NCBI GenBank assembly: GCA_002373715.1
Contig: DFLI01000032.1
Span: forward strand, 3,890-10,023
DNA from: Bacteroidales bacterium UBA3623
GTDB taxonomy: Bacteria > Bacteroidota > Bacteroidia > Bacteroidales > UBA932
Direction: 5' to 3'
Length of the DNA: 6,134 bases
In this document: one piece after another, positions 1 to 6,134 of the stretch
How positions within the stretch are numbered: position 1 is the first letter of the stretch
Layout of the letters: every line of letters begins with the position of its first letter
Made by a program: the position numbers and the translations under genes
The notes under the pieces: model-generated
Seen by the model: only the letters and a program-made list of their open reading frames with translations
Database searches by the model: none
What the model was told of the DNA's origin: nothing

Positions 1-356
1 CCGCCGTCGCTCTCTTCCTCAATGGTGAAGGGCGGGGTGACGCTCTTATTGAGGATATTGATGGCCGATACTTTAATCTCAATTTCTCCGGTGGGCATCT
101 TGGCGTTCTTGGCGCTGCGCTCCACCACCTCTCCGGTGGCCTGGATGACGAATTCGCGGCCCAGGGACGTGGCGGTTTCCACCAGCTGTGCGGGGGCATC
201 GGCCTCTACTACCAGCTGGGTGATGCCGTAGCGGTCACGGAGGTCTATGAACGTCATACCTCCCAGCTTACGGGCTTTCTGGACCCAACCGGCCAGGGTT
301 ACCTGCTGGCCCTTGTTCTCGAGGCGGAGCTGTCCGCATGTGTGTGTTCTGTACAT
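1..356 (-). CDS. aspS: Aspartyl-tRNA synthetase, N-terminal part (3' end cut by window edge)
   Basis: AspRS charges tRNA-Asp with aspartate in the cytoplasm. Reading the minus strand from the ATG at 354-356 gives about 118 residues that begin MYRTHTCGQLRL and contain GWVQKARKLGGMTFIDLRDR (residues 23-42) followed by YGITQLV. This is the hallmark OB-fold anticodon-binding domain of bacterial AspRS and aligns by eye with the E. coli N-terminus (CGQLRL, GWV, FIDMRDREGIVQ). The rest of the OB fold follows, up to the linker reading VTPPFTIEEESDGG where the window ends. The catalytic class II core is outside the window, so discriminating versus non-discriminating (Asp/Asn) specificity cannot be judged. 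The start fits the family's usual N-terminus and lies about 28 bases downstream of a -7 promoter element. No strong Shine-Dalgarno is visible; the leader is A-rich, as is common in Bacteroidota. Confidence 0.97.
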   Translation of the reverse strand, partial: MYRTHTCGQLRLENKGQQVTLAGWVQKARKLGGMTFIDLRDRYGITQLVVEADAPAQLVETATSLGREFVIQATGEVVERSAKNAKMPTGEIEIKVSAINILNKSVTPPFTIEEESDG

Positions 357-383
357 ATTGTGTGTTCTTTATTTTCCAGCCTA

Positions 384-391
384 CAAAATTA
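384..391 (-). promoter_or_regulatory. Probable Bacteroidota -7 promoter element for aspS
   Basis: On the minus strand this reads TAATTTTG, an exact match to the TAnnTTTG -7 consensus of the Bacteroidota primary sigma factor. It lies in the non-coding spacer 27 bases upstream of the aspS ATG, which would give a leader of roughly 20 nucleotides. A matching TTG-type -33 element is not visible at the usual distance: that position holds CACAAAACC and a T tract. The promoter call therefore rests on the -7 box and its position alone. Confidence 0.6.
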
Positions 392-392
392 G

Positions 393-418
393 AAAAAAAT
401 ACTCGGTTTTGTGCCCGA
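393..418 (-). terminator. Weak candidate intrinsic terminator after the C69 peptidase gene
   Basis: On the minus strand, TCGG (415-418) can pair with CCGA (403-406) across an 8-base loop, with one further U-G pair possible at the base. After a short GTA comes a run of seven T (393-399). The hairpin is short (4-5 bp), so termination may be partial. It lies 12 bases past the stop of the last gene of the upstream unit and immediately before the aspS -7 element, which is where a transcription boundary would be expected. Confidence 0.3.
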
Positions 419-429
419 AATTGTCAAAA

Positions 430-2010
430 CTATTGTCCGGGCACCAGATACCGCTCTCCCGTGTCGCGGGCCACGGCGTCCCAGAAAGGCTGGTCGTAGG
501 AGCCCGGCTGGTCGTTATACTTCACAATGAGCTCGCGGGCCAGGCGGCTCCAGCGGGTCATCATCTGCTCCGTATAGGCTTTGGTTTTGCCATTCAGGAA
601 AGTCACCCGCTCTTCCGGCGTCATGGTTACGGCGGTCTCCTCCACAGCCTTCTGATCGGCCGCATAGAAGTCTTCCAGTTCCTGCCGGGCGGCTTTCAAA
701 TCCCCCACCAGGGCACTCCAGCGCGGGTAAACCATATTGGACACCCAGTTGCACAGCCAGTAGGCGCCTTCCTCGTTAAACTTTCCGTCCAGATTATGCT
801 GGGCATCAAAGGCCGATGGAATCTCGGTGATGCCGCAGTAAACGGGCACATAGGCTATCATGGAAGGGTCGTCGCAGTTGAACCAGTACACCCCGCCCAC
901 GGCATCCGGCAGCCAGGAGCGCAGCTGCGCCACCACGGCAAAACCGGCCTGCTGGGTAGAGACGGGACGCTCGCGGAAGTACTGCTTTCCCTCGGAGGTA
1001 AAGCTCTTGGCGCGGGGCCGATAGGGAGAGCTCCAGGGACCGGCCATCACGTCGGCGGTCATATCCAGCGGGGTGCCCTCGTAGTGGTCGCGCATATCGG
1101 CCATTACATCCTGAAGCGTCAGCGGCTTCTCGGGTTTAATCCACAGCGGGAGGGCGTCGCACTCGTCAAAGCGGCCTTCCAGGTAGGGCATAAAGCTGTC
1201 CATATAGGCCGGGTCTGTATGATGGCGGAAGATGCTCCACACGCGGGGTTCGCAAAGGCGCATGTGCACAAAGTCGAAGGGACAGTAGGCGTCACGGAAA
1301 CTGAAATCCGCATCCTTGCCGCTGAAATAACCCATCTCGCGGGCAAAGGACACCACGTCTTTGGAGTAAAGGCAGTTCTCTTTGTCCTGGAAAGGAATCT
1401 GGCGGATGCGGCTCTGGTTGGCGTGGGCGCAGATGGCGTCATCGGGGACGCGCAGAGCAGCCCACACAACGCCCTTCCGGCCGGGACCCTTGCCGATGAT
1501 TTCCATAATCCAGGCTTCTTCAGGGTCGCAGACGGAGAAGGTCTCGCCGCTCTCATAATAGCCGTAGGTATTGAGCAAATCGGCCATCACCAGCACAGCC
1601 TCGCGGGCCGTCTTGCAGCGCTGCAGGGCCAGCTGCATCACATTGTCGTAACCCAGGATGCCTTCCGGGTTCACCAGCTCCTCGCGCCCGCCAAAAGTGG
1701 TTTCCAGAATGGTGAGCTGATGCTCGTTCATGTATCCTACCACATTGTAGGTATACTCCACCTGGTCCACGTAGCCGCGGATTTCCCCCGGGTGCCAGAA
1801 GTGGCGGATGGCAATCTTCTCGCCGGGAGCATGGCGGCCCGCCGGCGAGCTGGTGAGCCAGCCGCTGTAGCCGAAGGTATCACAGTTGTAGGAGCACATC
1901 ACCGACCCGTCGGCCGATGCTTTCTTTCCCACCAGGATGTTGGTGCAGGCATCGGCCCGGCCCGCCCAGAAAAGCAGGCCCAGGAGCGCGGGAACAAGAA
2001 GCTTTTTCAT
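430..2010 (-). CDS. Exported peptidase family C69 (PepD-like dipeptidase, Ntn hydrolase)
   Basis: This 526-residue protein belongs to the C69 dipeptidase family (Lactobacillus PepD, secernin-like), N-terminal nucleophile hydrolases that split dipeptides. Residues 1-21 form a signal peptide (MKK, a hydrophobic stretch, then RADA). Cleavage after ADA would expose Cys22 as the new N-terminus, followed by CTNILVGKKASADGS, the typical C69 start with its catalytic cysteine. Further family landmarks are the NEHQL segment (95-99), the ETTFGG stretch (103-108), NPEGILGYDN (114-123), YYESGETFSVCDPEEAWIMEIIGKGPG (151-177), and ICAHANQSRI (193-202). Length is within the usual range. The ATG lies 2 bases after the M28 peptidase stop, so the two are probably translationally coupled, and it is the last gene of the unit. 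Export suggests action in the periplasm on peptide breakdown products. A classical lipobox is absent (ADAC), so I read Cys22 as the catalytic nucleophile rather than a lipid anchor. The exact dipeptide specificity is unknown; amidase-type activity, as in other Ntn hydrolases, cannot be excluded. Confidence 0.93.
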   Translation of the reverse strand: MKKLLVPALLGLLFWAGRADACTNILVGKKASADGSVMCSYNCDTFGYSGWLTSSPAGRHAPGEKIAIRHFWHPGEIRGYVDQVEYTYNVVGYMNEHQLTILETTFGGREELVNPEGILGYDNVMQLALQRCKTAREAVLVMADLLNTYGYYESGETFSVCDPEEAWIMEIIGKGPGRKGVVWAALRVPDDAICAHANQSRIRQIPFQDKENCLYSKDVVSFAREMGYFSGKDADFSFRDAYCPFDFVHMRLCEPRVWSIFRHHTDPAYMDSFMPYLEGRFDECDALPLWIKPEKPLTLQDVMADMRDHYEGTPLDMTADVMAGPWSSPYRPRAKSFTSEGKQYFRERPVSTQQAGFAVVAQLRSWLPDAVGGVYWFNCDDPSMIAYVPVYCGITEIPSAFDAQHNLDGKFNEEGAYWLCNWVSNMVYPRWSALVGDLKAARQELEDFYAADQKAVEETAVTMTPEERVTFLNGKTKAYTEQMMTRWSRLARELIVKYNDQPGSYDQPFWDAVARDTGERYLVPGQ

Positions 2011-2012
2011 AA

Positions 2013-3479
2013 TTATTCTTTATACAATCCCTCGCGGGAGAGCAGGTGGCCCAGGTTGGCAATGCCGTATGCCGTAACGGCATTCACCACGGCCGAATGC
2101 TCCATATACACGGGAATCAGTTTGTCGTAAAGGTCGTCTTCCGTATGCCAGATGTCGCGGTAGTTGAAGTCGTAGCCGAAGACATCGCTTTCACGGAAAG
2201 AAATGGCCGGAATGCCGTTCATGGCGAAATAGGCATGGTCGGAACCGCCGGCACGGGTAGGACGGGCCTGGGCCTCCCCCTCCCGCTTGTTAACGGTGAA
2301 AGGAATGTCCGGATTGTAGTTCTCCAGGGGTTCGCACACCTTCTTAAAGTCTTCATACATGGCGGGCGGAACCGTGATGGACGTGCAGGCCAGAGGGCCG
2401 CCGTCGCGGTTGAAATAGTTGGAAATCTTGTTCCAGGGAATGGTCTTATGCTCCACAAAGTACTTGGAGCCCAGCAGGCCATACTCCTCGGCCGTCCAGA
2501 TGCAGAACATGATGGAACGCTTGGGCTTGGCACCGGCGGCGGCCAGCAGACGGGCCGTCTCCATGGTTACGCAGACGCCCTGTCCGTCGTCCGTGGAGCC
2601 GGTAGCAATGTCGTAGGCATCCAGGTGACTGCCCAGCACCACATACTCATCCGGATACTGGGTTCCCTTGATGGTGGCCAGGATGTTGTGGTACTTCATG
2701 GGGCCGGGGAAGAAATGGTTGCGGATATCGAATTCCAGCTGGAAGTCCTGCCGGTCTTCCACTTTCTGCTTGATAAGGGCAAACTGGTGTTCGTCCAGGA
2801 GAATGTCGCAGGCCGTGGGGAGGGTATCCATGGTGAGGTCGAAGCACATGGCGCGGTTGTAAAGAACCTGCATGGGCATCTTGGCGGGACGGATGAAGCC
2901 CAGCACGCCGGCCTCTACCATTTGCCGATAGAAGGGTACGGCCACTTCTTTTCCTTCGGCCACGGCGGCGGCGCGGAGGGAATCGGCCTTGGCGCTGGCG
3001 TCAATGGCCAAACCGCTGGTGGCACCTGTTTCCAGGAGCACCCAGGAGCCCTTGAGGGCACCTTTCACACGGTCGAAGGCACGCTGGTTCTTGGGTTCCA
3101 GATATACCCGACCCTTCTGGGGACCACAGGTTCCCGCGGTGTAGGCGGGGGTGCCAAAATGCAGCATCATCCCGTCTTCGGAGAGCATACGGCCACTCCA
3201 GGGACCGCGGTCAAAGCCCACGCCAATGACCACCGCTTCCTGCACCTGCACGTCCAGGCCCCAGGAGCGGAACTGCTCCACCACCCAGTCTTCGGCGTGG
3301 TTCAGCATGTGGGTGCCCACCAGCCGGCCGCCAATGTTGCGCGCAATGTACTGGGCATGCTCCATGGTGCGGTTGTCGGTTTTACCCAGTTCCAGCACTT
3401 TCTTGGTCACTTTGTCCTGTGCCTGCAGGCTCACCACCGTGAGCAGCACGGCAAGAAGGGAGAGGTAAATCTTTTTCAT
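2013..3479 (-). CDS. Exported M28 family zinc peptidase, carboxypeptidase Q (PGCP)-like
   Basis: This 488-residue protein has a signal peptide (MKKIYLSLLAVLLTVVSLQA, probable cleavage after Ala20). The N-terminal part (about 23-110) and an inserted middle region (about 115-260, PA-domain-like by position) precede the M28 catalytic domain (about 262-480). All five co-catalytic zinc ligands can be assigned: His285 in GSHLDAYD, Asp297 in TGSTDDGQG (bridging), Glu332 in WTAEEYG (with Glu331 as general base), Asp359 in NRDGGP and His445 in IWHTEDD. Order and spacing resemble human carboxypeptidase Q (HLDSWD, GAMDDGG, WTAEEQG, ESDAG, HHSHGD), which hydrolyses unsubstituted dipeptides. The enzyme is therefore probably an intact periplasmic aminopeptidase or dipeptidase; substrate is inferred from family only. 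The start follows the HAD gene's stop by 20 bases with an A/T-rich spacer and only a weak AGAG, and no alternative start gives a better signal peptide. The stop is 2 bases before the C69 peptidase start. Confidence 0.93.
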   Translation of the reverse strand: MKKIYLSLLAVLLTVVSLQAQDKVTKKVLELGKTDNRTMEHAQYIARNIGGRLVGTHMLNHAEDWVVEQFRSWGLDVQVQEAVVIGVGFDRGPWSGRMLSEDGMMLHFGTPAYTAGTCGPQKGRVYLEPKNQRAFDRVKGALKGSWVLLETGATSGLAIDASAKADSLRAAAVAEGKEVAVPFYRQMVEAGVLGFIRPAKMPMQVLYNRAMCFDLTMDTLPTACDILLDEHQFALIKQKVEDRQDFQLEFDIRNHFFPGPMKYHNILATIKGTQYPDEYVVLGSHLDAYDIATGSTDDGQGVCVTMETARLLAAAGAKPKRSIMFCIWTAEEYGLLGSKYFVEHKTIPWNKISNYFNRDGGPLACTSITVPPAMYEDFKKVCEPLENYNPDIPFTVNKREGEAQARPTRAGGSDHAYFAMNGIPAISFRESDVFGYDFNYRDIWHTEDDLYDKLIPVYMEHSAVVNAVTAYGIANLGHLLSREGLYKE

Positions 3480-3499
3480 GACTCTATGTGTTAAGTTGT

Positions 3500-4633
3500 T
3501 TATATTCCGCCGCCTTCAATGCCACCCTGGATGGGAGCAAAGTTGGGTTGTAAGAGATATCGGCCGGTGTTGCCCTCTTCGCGGGCCTTTGCAGCCAGCT
3601 GGCCGATTTTGGAAGAAGGGCTGCGGCCCACGTCTATGATAAGGCCGTGCTGCATCCCGGCAAAGCCGGTGAGCATGGGCACGTCTCCGTTGGAGTCTCC
3701 ACCCACCAGGATAGGGTCCTTGTCGCCATGCTGCGGCGCCATATAGGTTTGGATGCAGCTAATCTTGCCGTCCCGGATGGTCTGGACGTAGGAAGGGTCG
3801 TACTGGGCCTGAAGCTTCTCACCGGGCACGAAACGAAGGCCGAAAACCTGATCGGCCGGAATTCCCAGCCCCAGCTGAGGGTCGCAGGCCAGCACCTCCA
3901 CTATCAGTTCCAGGGAAGCGGAGCACACATAGGGCGTGATGCCGCTGGTCTGGAGGCATTTGTAAAGGTCCTTCATTTCCGGAGAGAGGTAGATGCCCCG
4001 CTCCACGGCTTCATCCCACCGGCCATCGGGAGAAGTCCACTGCTCTACGGCCAGTTTGTCTTTGCCCAGTTGGTCCTTAAGGGCTTCCCGCACCACTTCG
4101 TGGGCCTCTTCCTCAGTGAAACCCGCCAAAAGGCCCGGCATCCAGAGGTAAGAGACCTCATGGCCGAAGACGTCGTCCATTCTGCTTAGGAGGGTGGCCA
4201 TACGGGCACGGAAATCCAGATATTCGTCTGAGGCGTAAACTTCTTCCCAGGTCATGCCTGCGCCCAGCATATGCACCATACGCTCGTATTCGGCTTCCAG
4301 CATGCTGCCCATATCGGCAAAGGTAACCCCGGGAACTACCTCCCGGGAGGTGTCCGGAATGCCGTCCAGGAAAGCGTTCTCAGTGGCATCGGCATAGCGG
4401 AGATGCTCCACCTGGTACACCCAGAGGGCCTGCGACACGTCGTGGACGATGGTAGTTTTGTCAAAGTCAAACACGGCATAGGCACCGGAAACCGTATCGG
4501 CCGCCATGAGGCTGTTAAGGGCACTGCGAACCTGCGGGTCCCAACAGCCGGGGGCCAGTTCCGCCGGGCGGTGACCAGGCTGGCAAGCCTGGGTGAAAAC
4601 GGCCAACAGGGCCGATAGGAAAAGTTTACGCAT
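3500..4633 (-). CDS. Exported HAD-superfamily phosphatase, possible lipoprotein
   Basis: This 377-residue protein carries the four HAD motifs of the phosphoserine-phosphatase-like subgroup: motif I AVFDFDKTT with the nucleophile Asp56 and the acid/base Asp58; motif II Ser238 in YVCSAS; a plausible motif III Lys290 in RDGKIS; and motif IV GGDSNGD with Asp313 and Asp317 for magnesium. All key residues are present, so it should be an active phosphohydrolase. The cap between motifs I and II is about 180 residues, larger than in SerB, so the substrate is not L-phosphoserine by default and is unknown. The N-terminus (MRKLFLSALLAVFTQAC) is a signal peptide ending at Cys17. TQAC is a degenerate lipobox, so the protein may be a lipoprotein or may be cut by signal peptidase I; either way it acts outside the cytoplasm. 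The start lies 2 bases after the rsmA stop, which supports co-translation. The C-terminus ends in a Gly-rich tail (IQGGIEGGGI). Confidence 0.87.
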   Translation of the reverse strand: MRKLFLSALLAVFTQACQPGHRPAELAPGCWDPQVRSALNSLMAADTVSGAYAVFDFDKTTIVHDVSQALWVYQVEHLRYADATENAFLDGIPDTSREVVPGVTFADMGSMLEAEYERMVHMLGAGMTWEEVYASDEYLDFRARMATLLSRMDDVFGHEVSYLWMPGLLAGFTEEEAHEVVREALKDQLGKDKLAVEQWTSPDGRWDEAVERGIYLSPEMKDLYKCLQTSGITPYVCSASLELIVEVLACDPQLGLGIPADQVFGLRFVPGEKLQAQYDPSYVQTIRDGKISCIQTYMAPQHGDKDPILVGGDSNGDVPMLTGFAGMQHGLIIDVGRSPSSKIGQLAAKAREEGNTGRYLLQPNFAPIQGGIEGGGI

Positions 4634-4635
4634 CT

Positions 4636-5406
4636 CTAGTCTAATAAATTGGTGAGAGCCACAAAGTCTTCCACGGAGAGTTGCTCCGGGCGCTGGGAGA
4701 AGATATCCTGCGACAGAACATCGGCCTTTCCACGCGCCAGGGCCAGAGGCTTGAGAGGGTTGCGCATCATCTTGCGGCGCTGGCCGAAGGCGGTTTTCAC
4801 CACCGTCTTGAAGAGGGCCTCGTCGCAGCCCAAATCTGTGCGGGAATTGCGAGTAAGGCGAATGACGGCGCTTTCCACCTTGGGCGGCGGAGCAAAGCAG
4901 CCGGAACCCACGGTAAAGAGGTATTCAATGTCGTACCAGGCCTGCAGGAGCACGCTTAGGATACCATAGGTTTTGCTGCCGGGCTTTTCCGCAATGCGCT
5001 CTGCTACTTCCTTCTGCACCATGCCCACAACCTCCGGAATGCTGTCCTTATAGTCCAGCACCTTGAAGAAGATTTGGGAGGAAATATTGTAAGGGAAGTT
5101 GCCAATGATGGCAAACTTCTCCGGGAACAATTTCTCCAACTTGAGCCGCAGGAAGTCTCCCTCCATAAGGCGCCCCTGCATACCCTGGAAATGCGTGAGC
5201 AGATACTCCACGCTTTCCGAGTCAATCTCTATGAGCCTCAGGTCAATGTCTTCCCGCTCCAGCAAGTACTGGGTTAAAACACCCATTCCGGGCCCAACCT
5301 CCAGGGTGGGCAAACCACCGTGCAGGGCATCCACAATGGCCTTGGCCACCTTCTGATCCGTGAGGAAATGCTGCCCCAGGGCTTTTTTTGCACGTACTTC
5401 TGTCAT
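4636..5406 (-). CDS. rsmA: 16S rRNA (adenine1518/1519-N6)-dimethyltransferase RsmA (KsgA)
   Basis: RsmA uses S-adenosylmethionine to dimethylate two adjacent adenines in the 3'-terminal helix 45 hairpin of 16S rRNA during late 30S subunit assembly in the cytoplasm. The 256-residue product has normal family length and all landmarks: KALGQHFLTDQ (8-18), the SAM-binding motif I LEVGPGMGVLTQYLL (35-49), the acidic end of strand 2 in LIEIDSE (58-64), GDF (83-85), and the catalytic motif IV IGNFPYNISSQ (101-111). NFPY here replaces the NLPY of E. coli, a variant I associate with Bacteroidota. The FAPPPKVESAVIRL segment that leads into the C-terminal helical domain is also present. The ATG is 3 bases after the stop of the MBOAT gene, and its own stop is 2 bases before the HAD gene start, so it sits inside the polycistronic unit. 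No frameshift or missing residue is seen. Confidence 0.98.
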   Translation of the reverse strand: MTEVRAKKALGQHFLTDQKVAKAIVDALHGGLPTLEVGPGMGVLTQYLLEREDIDLRLIEIDSESVEYLLTHFQGMQGRLMEGDFLRLKLEKLFPEKFAIIGNFPYNISSQIFFKVLDYKDSIPEVVGMVQKEVAERIAEKPGSKTYGILSVLLQAWYDIEYLFTVGSGCFAPPPKVESAVIRLTRNSRTDLGCDEALFKTVVKTAFGQRRKMMRNPLKPLALARGKADVLSQDIFSQRPEQLSVEDFVALTNLLD

Positions 5407-5409
5407 AGG

Positions 5410-6134
5410 CTAGAACTGGAAATAGATGAAACTCTGTAAATCGGCCGTGATGAACTGGTAGATGAGGAGCACCAGAAGCACCACCACCACGCCCATCCAG
5501 CCCAGGGGCAGACGGGCGAAGGCTATGCGGTAACGGCGTTTGAAGCGCTCCGGCAGCCAGTGGATAATCATTCCTATCGTAAAGATAATGAGCACCGCAC
5601 GGTGCTCCCAGGCCATGGCCGGCACCTTGGACAAATCCCAGGCGCTGCCAATCTGGTTCACCATGTTCTTGGCGGTGTTCCAGGCCTGCTCGTTGGCCAG
5701 GGCAGGGTCCAGGTTGGAGCCGCTGCGGAAGAACAGGCGGGTGAAGGTAATGAACACGAAGGTCTGGAAGATGTCCCAGGCCTGGGAAGTCCAATCAATG
5801 GCCCGGATGACGAAAGGATCCCGGGCCCTCACCAGATTGAGGCCGGCATCCAGGGTGTACACCGGTTCCGGTGGCTTCACCAGCAGGCGGAAAAGCCATT
5901 TGATGGCCGTTCCCACCCAAATGATGAGCAACCAAACCAGGAACAGATTCCACACCGGCGCGGGCGTTACGCGGGAGAGCAGCAGCACCAGCAGCGTGAA
6001 GAAAGTGGCAATTCCCACCTTCTGCGCCATGCTGCGCTTGGTCCATACTTTATAAATGACCATGCCTATGCCGTTCAGGCCGCCCCAAATCATGAAATTC
6101 CAGCTGGCACCGTGCCACAGGCCACCCAGCAGCA
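5410..6134 (-). CDS. MBOAT-family membrane O-acyltransferase (AlgI/DltB type), C-terminal part; 5' end cut by window edge
   Basis: The open frame continues past position 6134 with no upstream stop, so the internal ATG at 6091-6093 is not the true start. The 240 visible residues begin LLGGLWHGASWNFMIWGGLNG, the signature MBOAT active-site region. The catalytic histidine codon is at 6112-6114. Several hydrophobic, probably membrane-spanning stretches follow: VGIATFFTLLVLLL, LFLVWLLIIWVGTAIKWLF, FQTFVFITFTRLFF, AVLIIFTIGMIIHWL and WMGVVVVLLVLLIYQFI. The chain ends in FIYFQF, a common ending in this family. Such proteins move acyl (usually acetyl) groups across the inner membrane onto extracytoplasmic glycans or teichoic acids, normally with an SGNH/AlgJ/DltD-type partner. 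No partner gene is inside the window, and the acceptor cannot be told from sequence. An unusually long stretch (about 120 residues) separates the catalytic His from the conserved FTRLFFRSG segment. The gene lies 3 bases upstream of rsmA. Confidence 0.94.
   Translation of the reverse strand, partial: LLGGLWHGASWNFMIWGGLNGIGMVIYKVWTKRSMAQKVGIATFFTLLVLLLSRVTPAPVWNLFLVWLLIIWVGTAIKWLFRLLVKPPEPVYTLDAGLNLVRARDPFVIRAIDWTSQAWDIFQTFVFITFTRLFFRSGSNLDPALANEQAWNTAKNMVNQIGSAWDLSKVPAMAWEHRAVLIIFTIGMIIHWLPERFKRRYRIAFARLPLGWMGVVVVLLVLLIYQFITADLQSFIYFQF

Larger units (their letters stand above)
430..6134 (-). other. Probable five-gene polycistronic unit
   Basis: MBOAT acyltransferase, rsmA, HAD phosphatase, M28 peptidase and C69 peptidase are all on the minus strand with gaps of 3, 2, 20 and 2 bases. 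No room is left for a terminator at any junction, and only the 20-base gap before the M28 gene is separate enough to hold even part of a promoter. The downstream boundary is the 73-base spacer before aspS. The upstream boundary and promoter are outside the window. Co-transcription is inferred from spacing only. Confidence 0.75.

Noticed and set aside
247..2130. A 627-codon plus-strand open frame spanning the whole C69 peptidase gene and both of its ends
   Set aside because: It is exactly in codon register with the C69 gene on the minus strand, so its openness follows from the absence of TTA, CTA and TCA codons there. Its translation has no recognisable domain, is rich in His, Gly and Val in the manner of antisense translations, and also runs through the aspS start region and spacer.
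2046..3494. A 482-codon plus-strand open frame opposite the M28 peptidase gene
   Set aside because: It has the same register-matched antisense origin. The minus-strand frame has a signal peptide and a complete zinc site, while this one has a low-complexity Gly/His-rich composition and no family resemblance.
3647..4618. Two plus-strand open frames (180 and 115 codons) opposite the HAD gene
   Set aside because: Both are in register with the HAD gene and are interrupted where it uses CTA/TTA/TCA codons. No domain or start signal supports them.
5243..5794. A 183-codon minus-strand frame overlapping the MBOAT C-terminus and the rsmA start
   Set aside because: It conflicts with two well-supported genes in another frame on the same strand. 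Its Pro/Gly/His-rich translation has no recognisable family features.
6091..6093. Internal ATG as the start of a 227-residue membrane protein
   Set aside because: The frame stays open upstream and encodes GGLWHGASWNF, the MBOAT active-site motif, directly before this Met. It is therefore an internal methionine of a longer gene.
1..6134. CRISPR arrays, tRNA or rRNA genes, insertion sequences, riboswitches or long repeats
   Set aside because: Nearly the whole window is packed with coding sequence. No regularly spaced repeats, terminal inverted repeats, transposase-like protein or tRNA cloverleaf was recognised on reading either strand, and the only spacer of any length (73 bases) is too short for a typical riboswitch.

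Overview
The window looks like a chromosomal segment of a GC-rich member of the Bacteroidota, most likely order Bacteroidales. Three things point there: the style of the AspRS N-terminus, a TAnnTTTG-type -7 promoter element in front of aspS, and the NFPY form of the RsmA catalytic motif combined with short, A/T-rich, Shine-Dalgarno-poor spacers. No genus is assigned. All recognised genes lie on the minus strand, so transcription runs from high to low coordinates.

In transcription order the window holds: the C-terminal part of an MBOAT-family membrane O-acyltransferase (cut by the window edge at 6134); rsmA/ksgA, the 16S rRNA dimethyladenosine transferase; an exported HAD-superfamily phosphatase, possibly a lipoprotein; an exported M28 zinc peptidase of the carboxypeptidase Q/PGCP type; and an exported C69 (PepD-like) Ntn-hydrolase dipeptidase. 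The gaps between these five genes are 3, 2, 20 and 2 bases, so they probably form one polycistronic unit. A 73-base spacer with a weak hairpin, a 7-T tract and a good -7 element then separates them from aspS, which runs off the other edge at position 1.

The last three genes of the unit all encode exported hydrolases, two of them from families with dipeptidase members. The simplest reading is a periplasmic peptide (dipeptide) breakdown module, with a periplasmic phosphatase of unknown substrate, co-transcribed with the rRNA-maturation gene rsmA and an envelope acyltransferase. Individually these families are well known; the neighbourhood is the only mildly unusual aspect. I saw no mobile element, CRISPR array, tRNA/rRNA gene or long repeat, and no gene-free stretch longer than 73 bases. 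I do not see a convincing previously undescribed system here.
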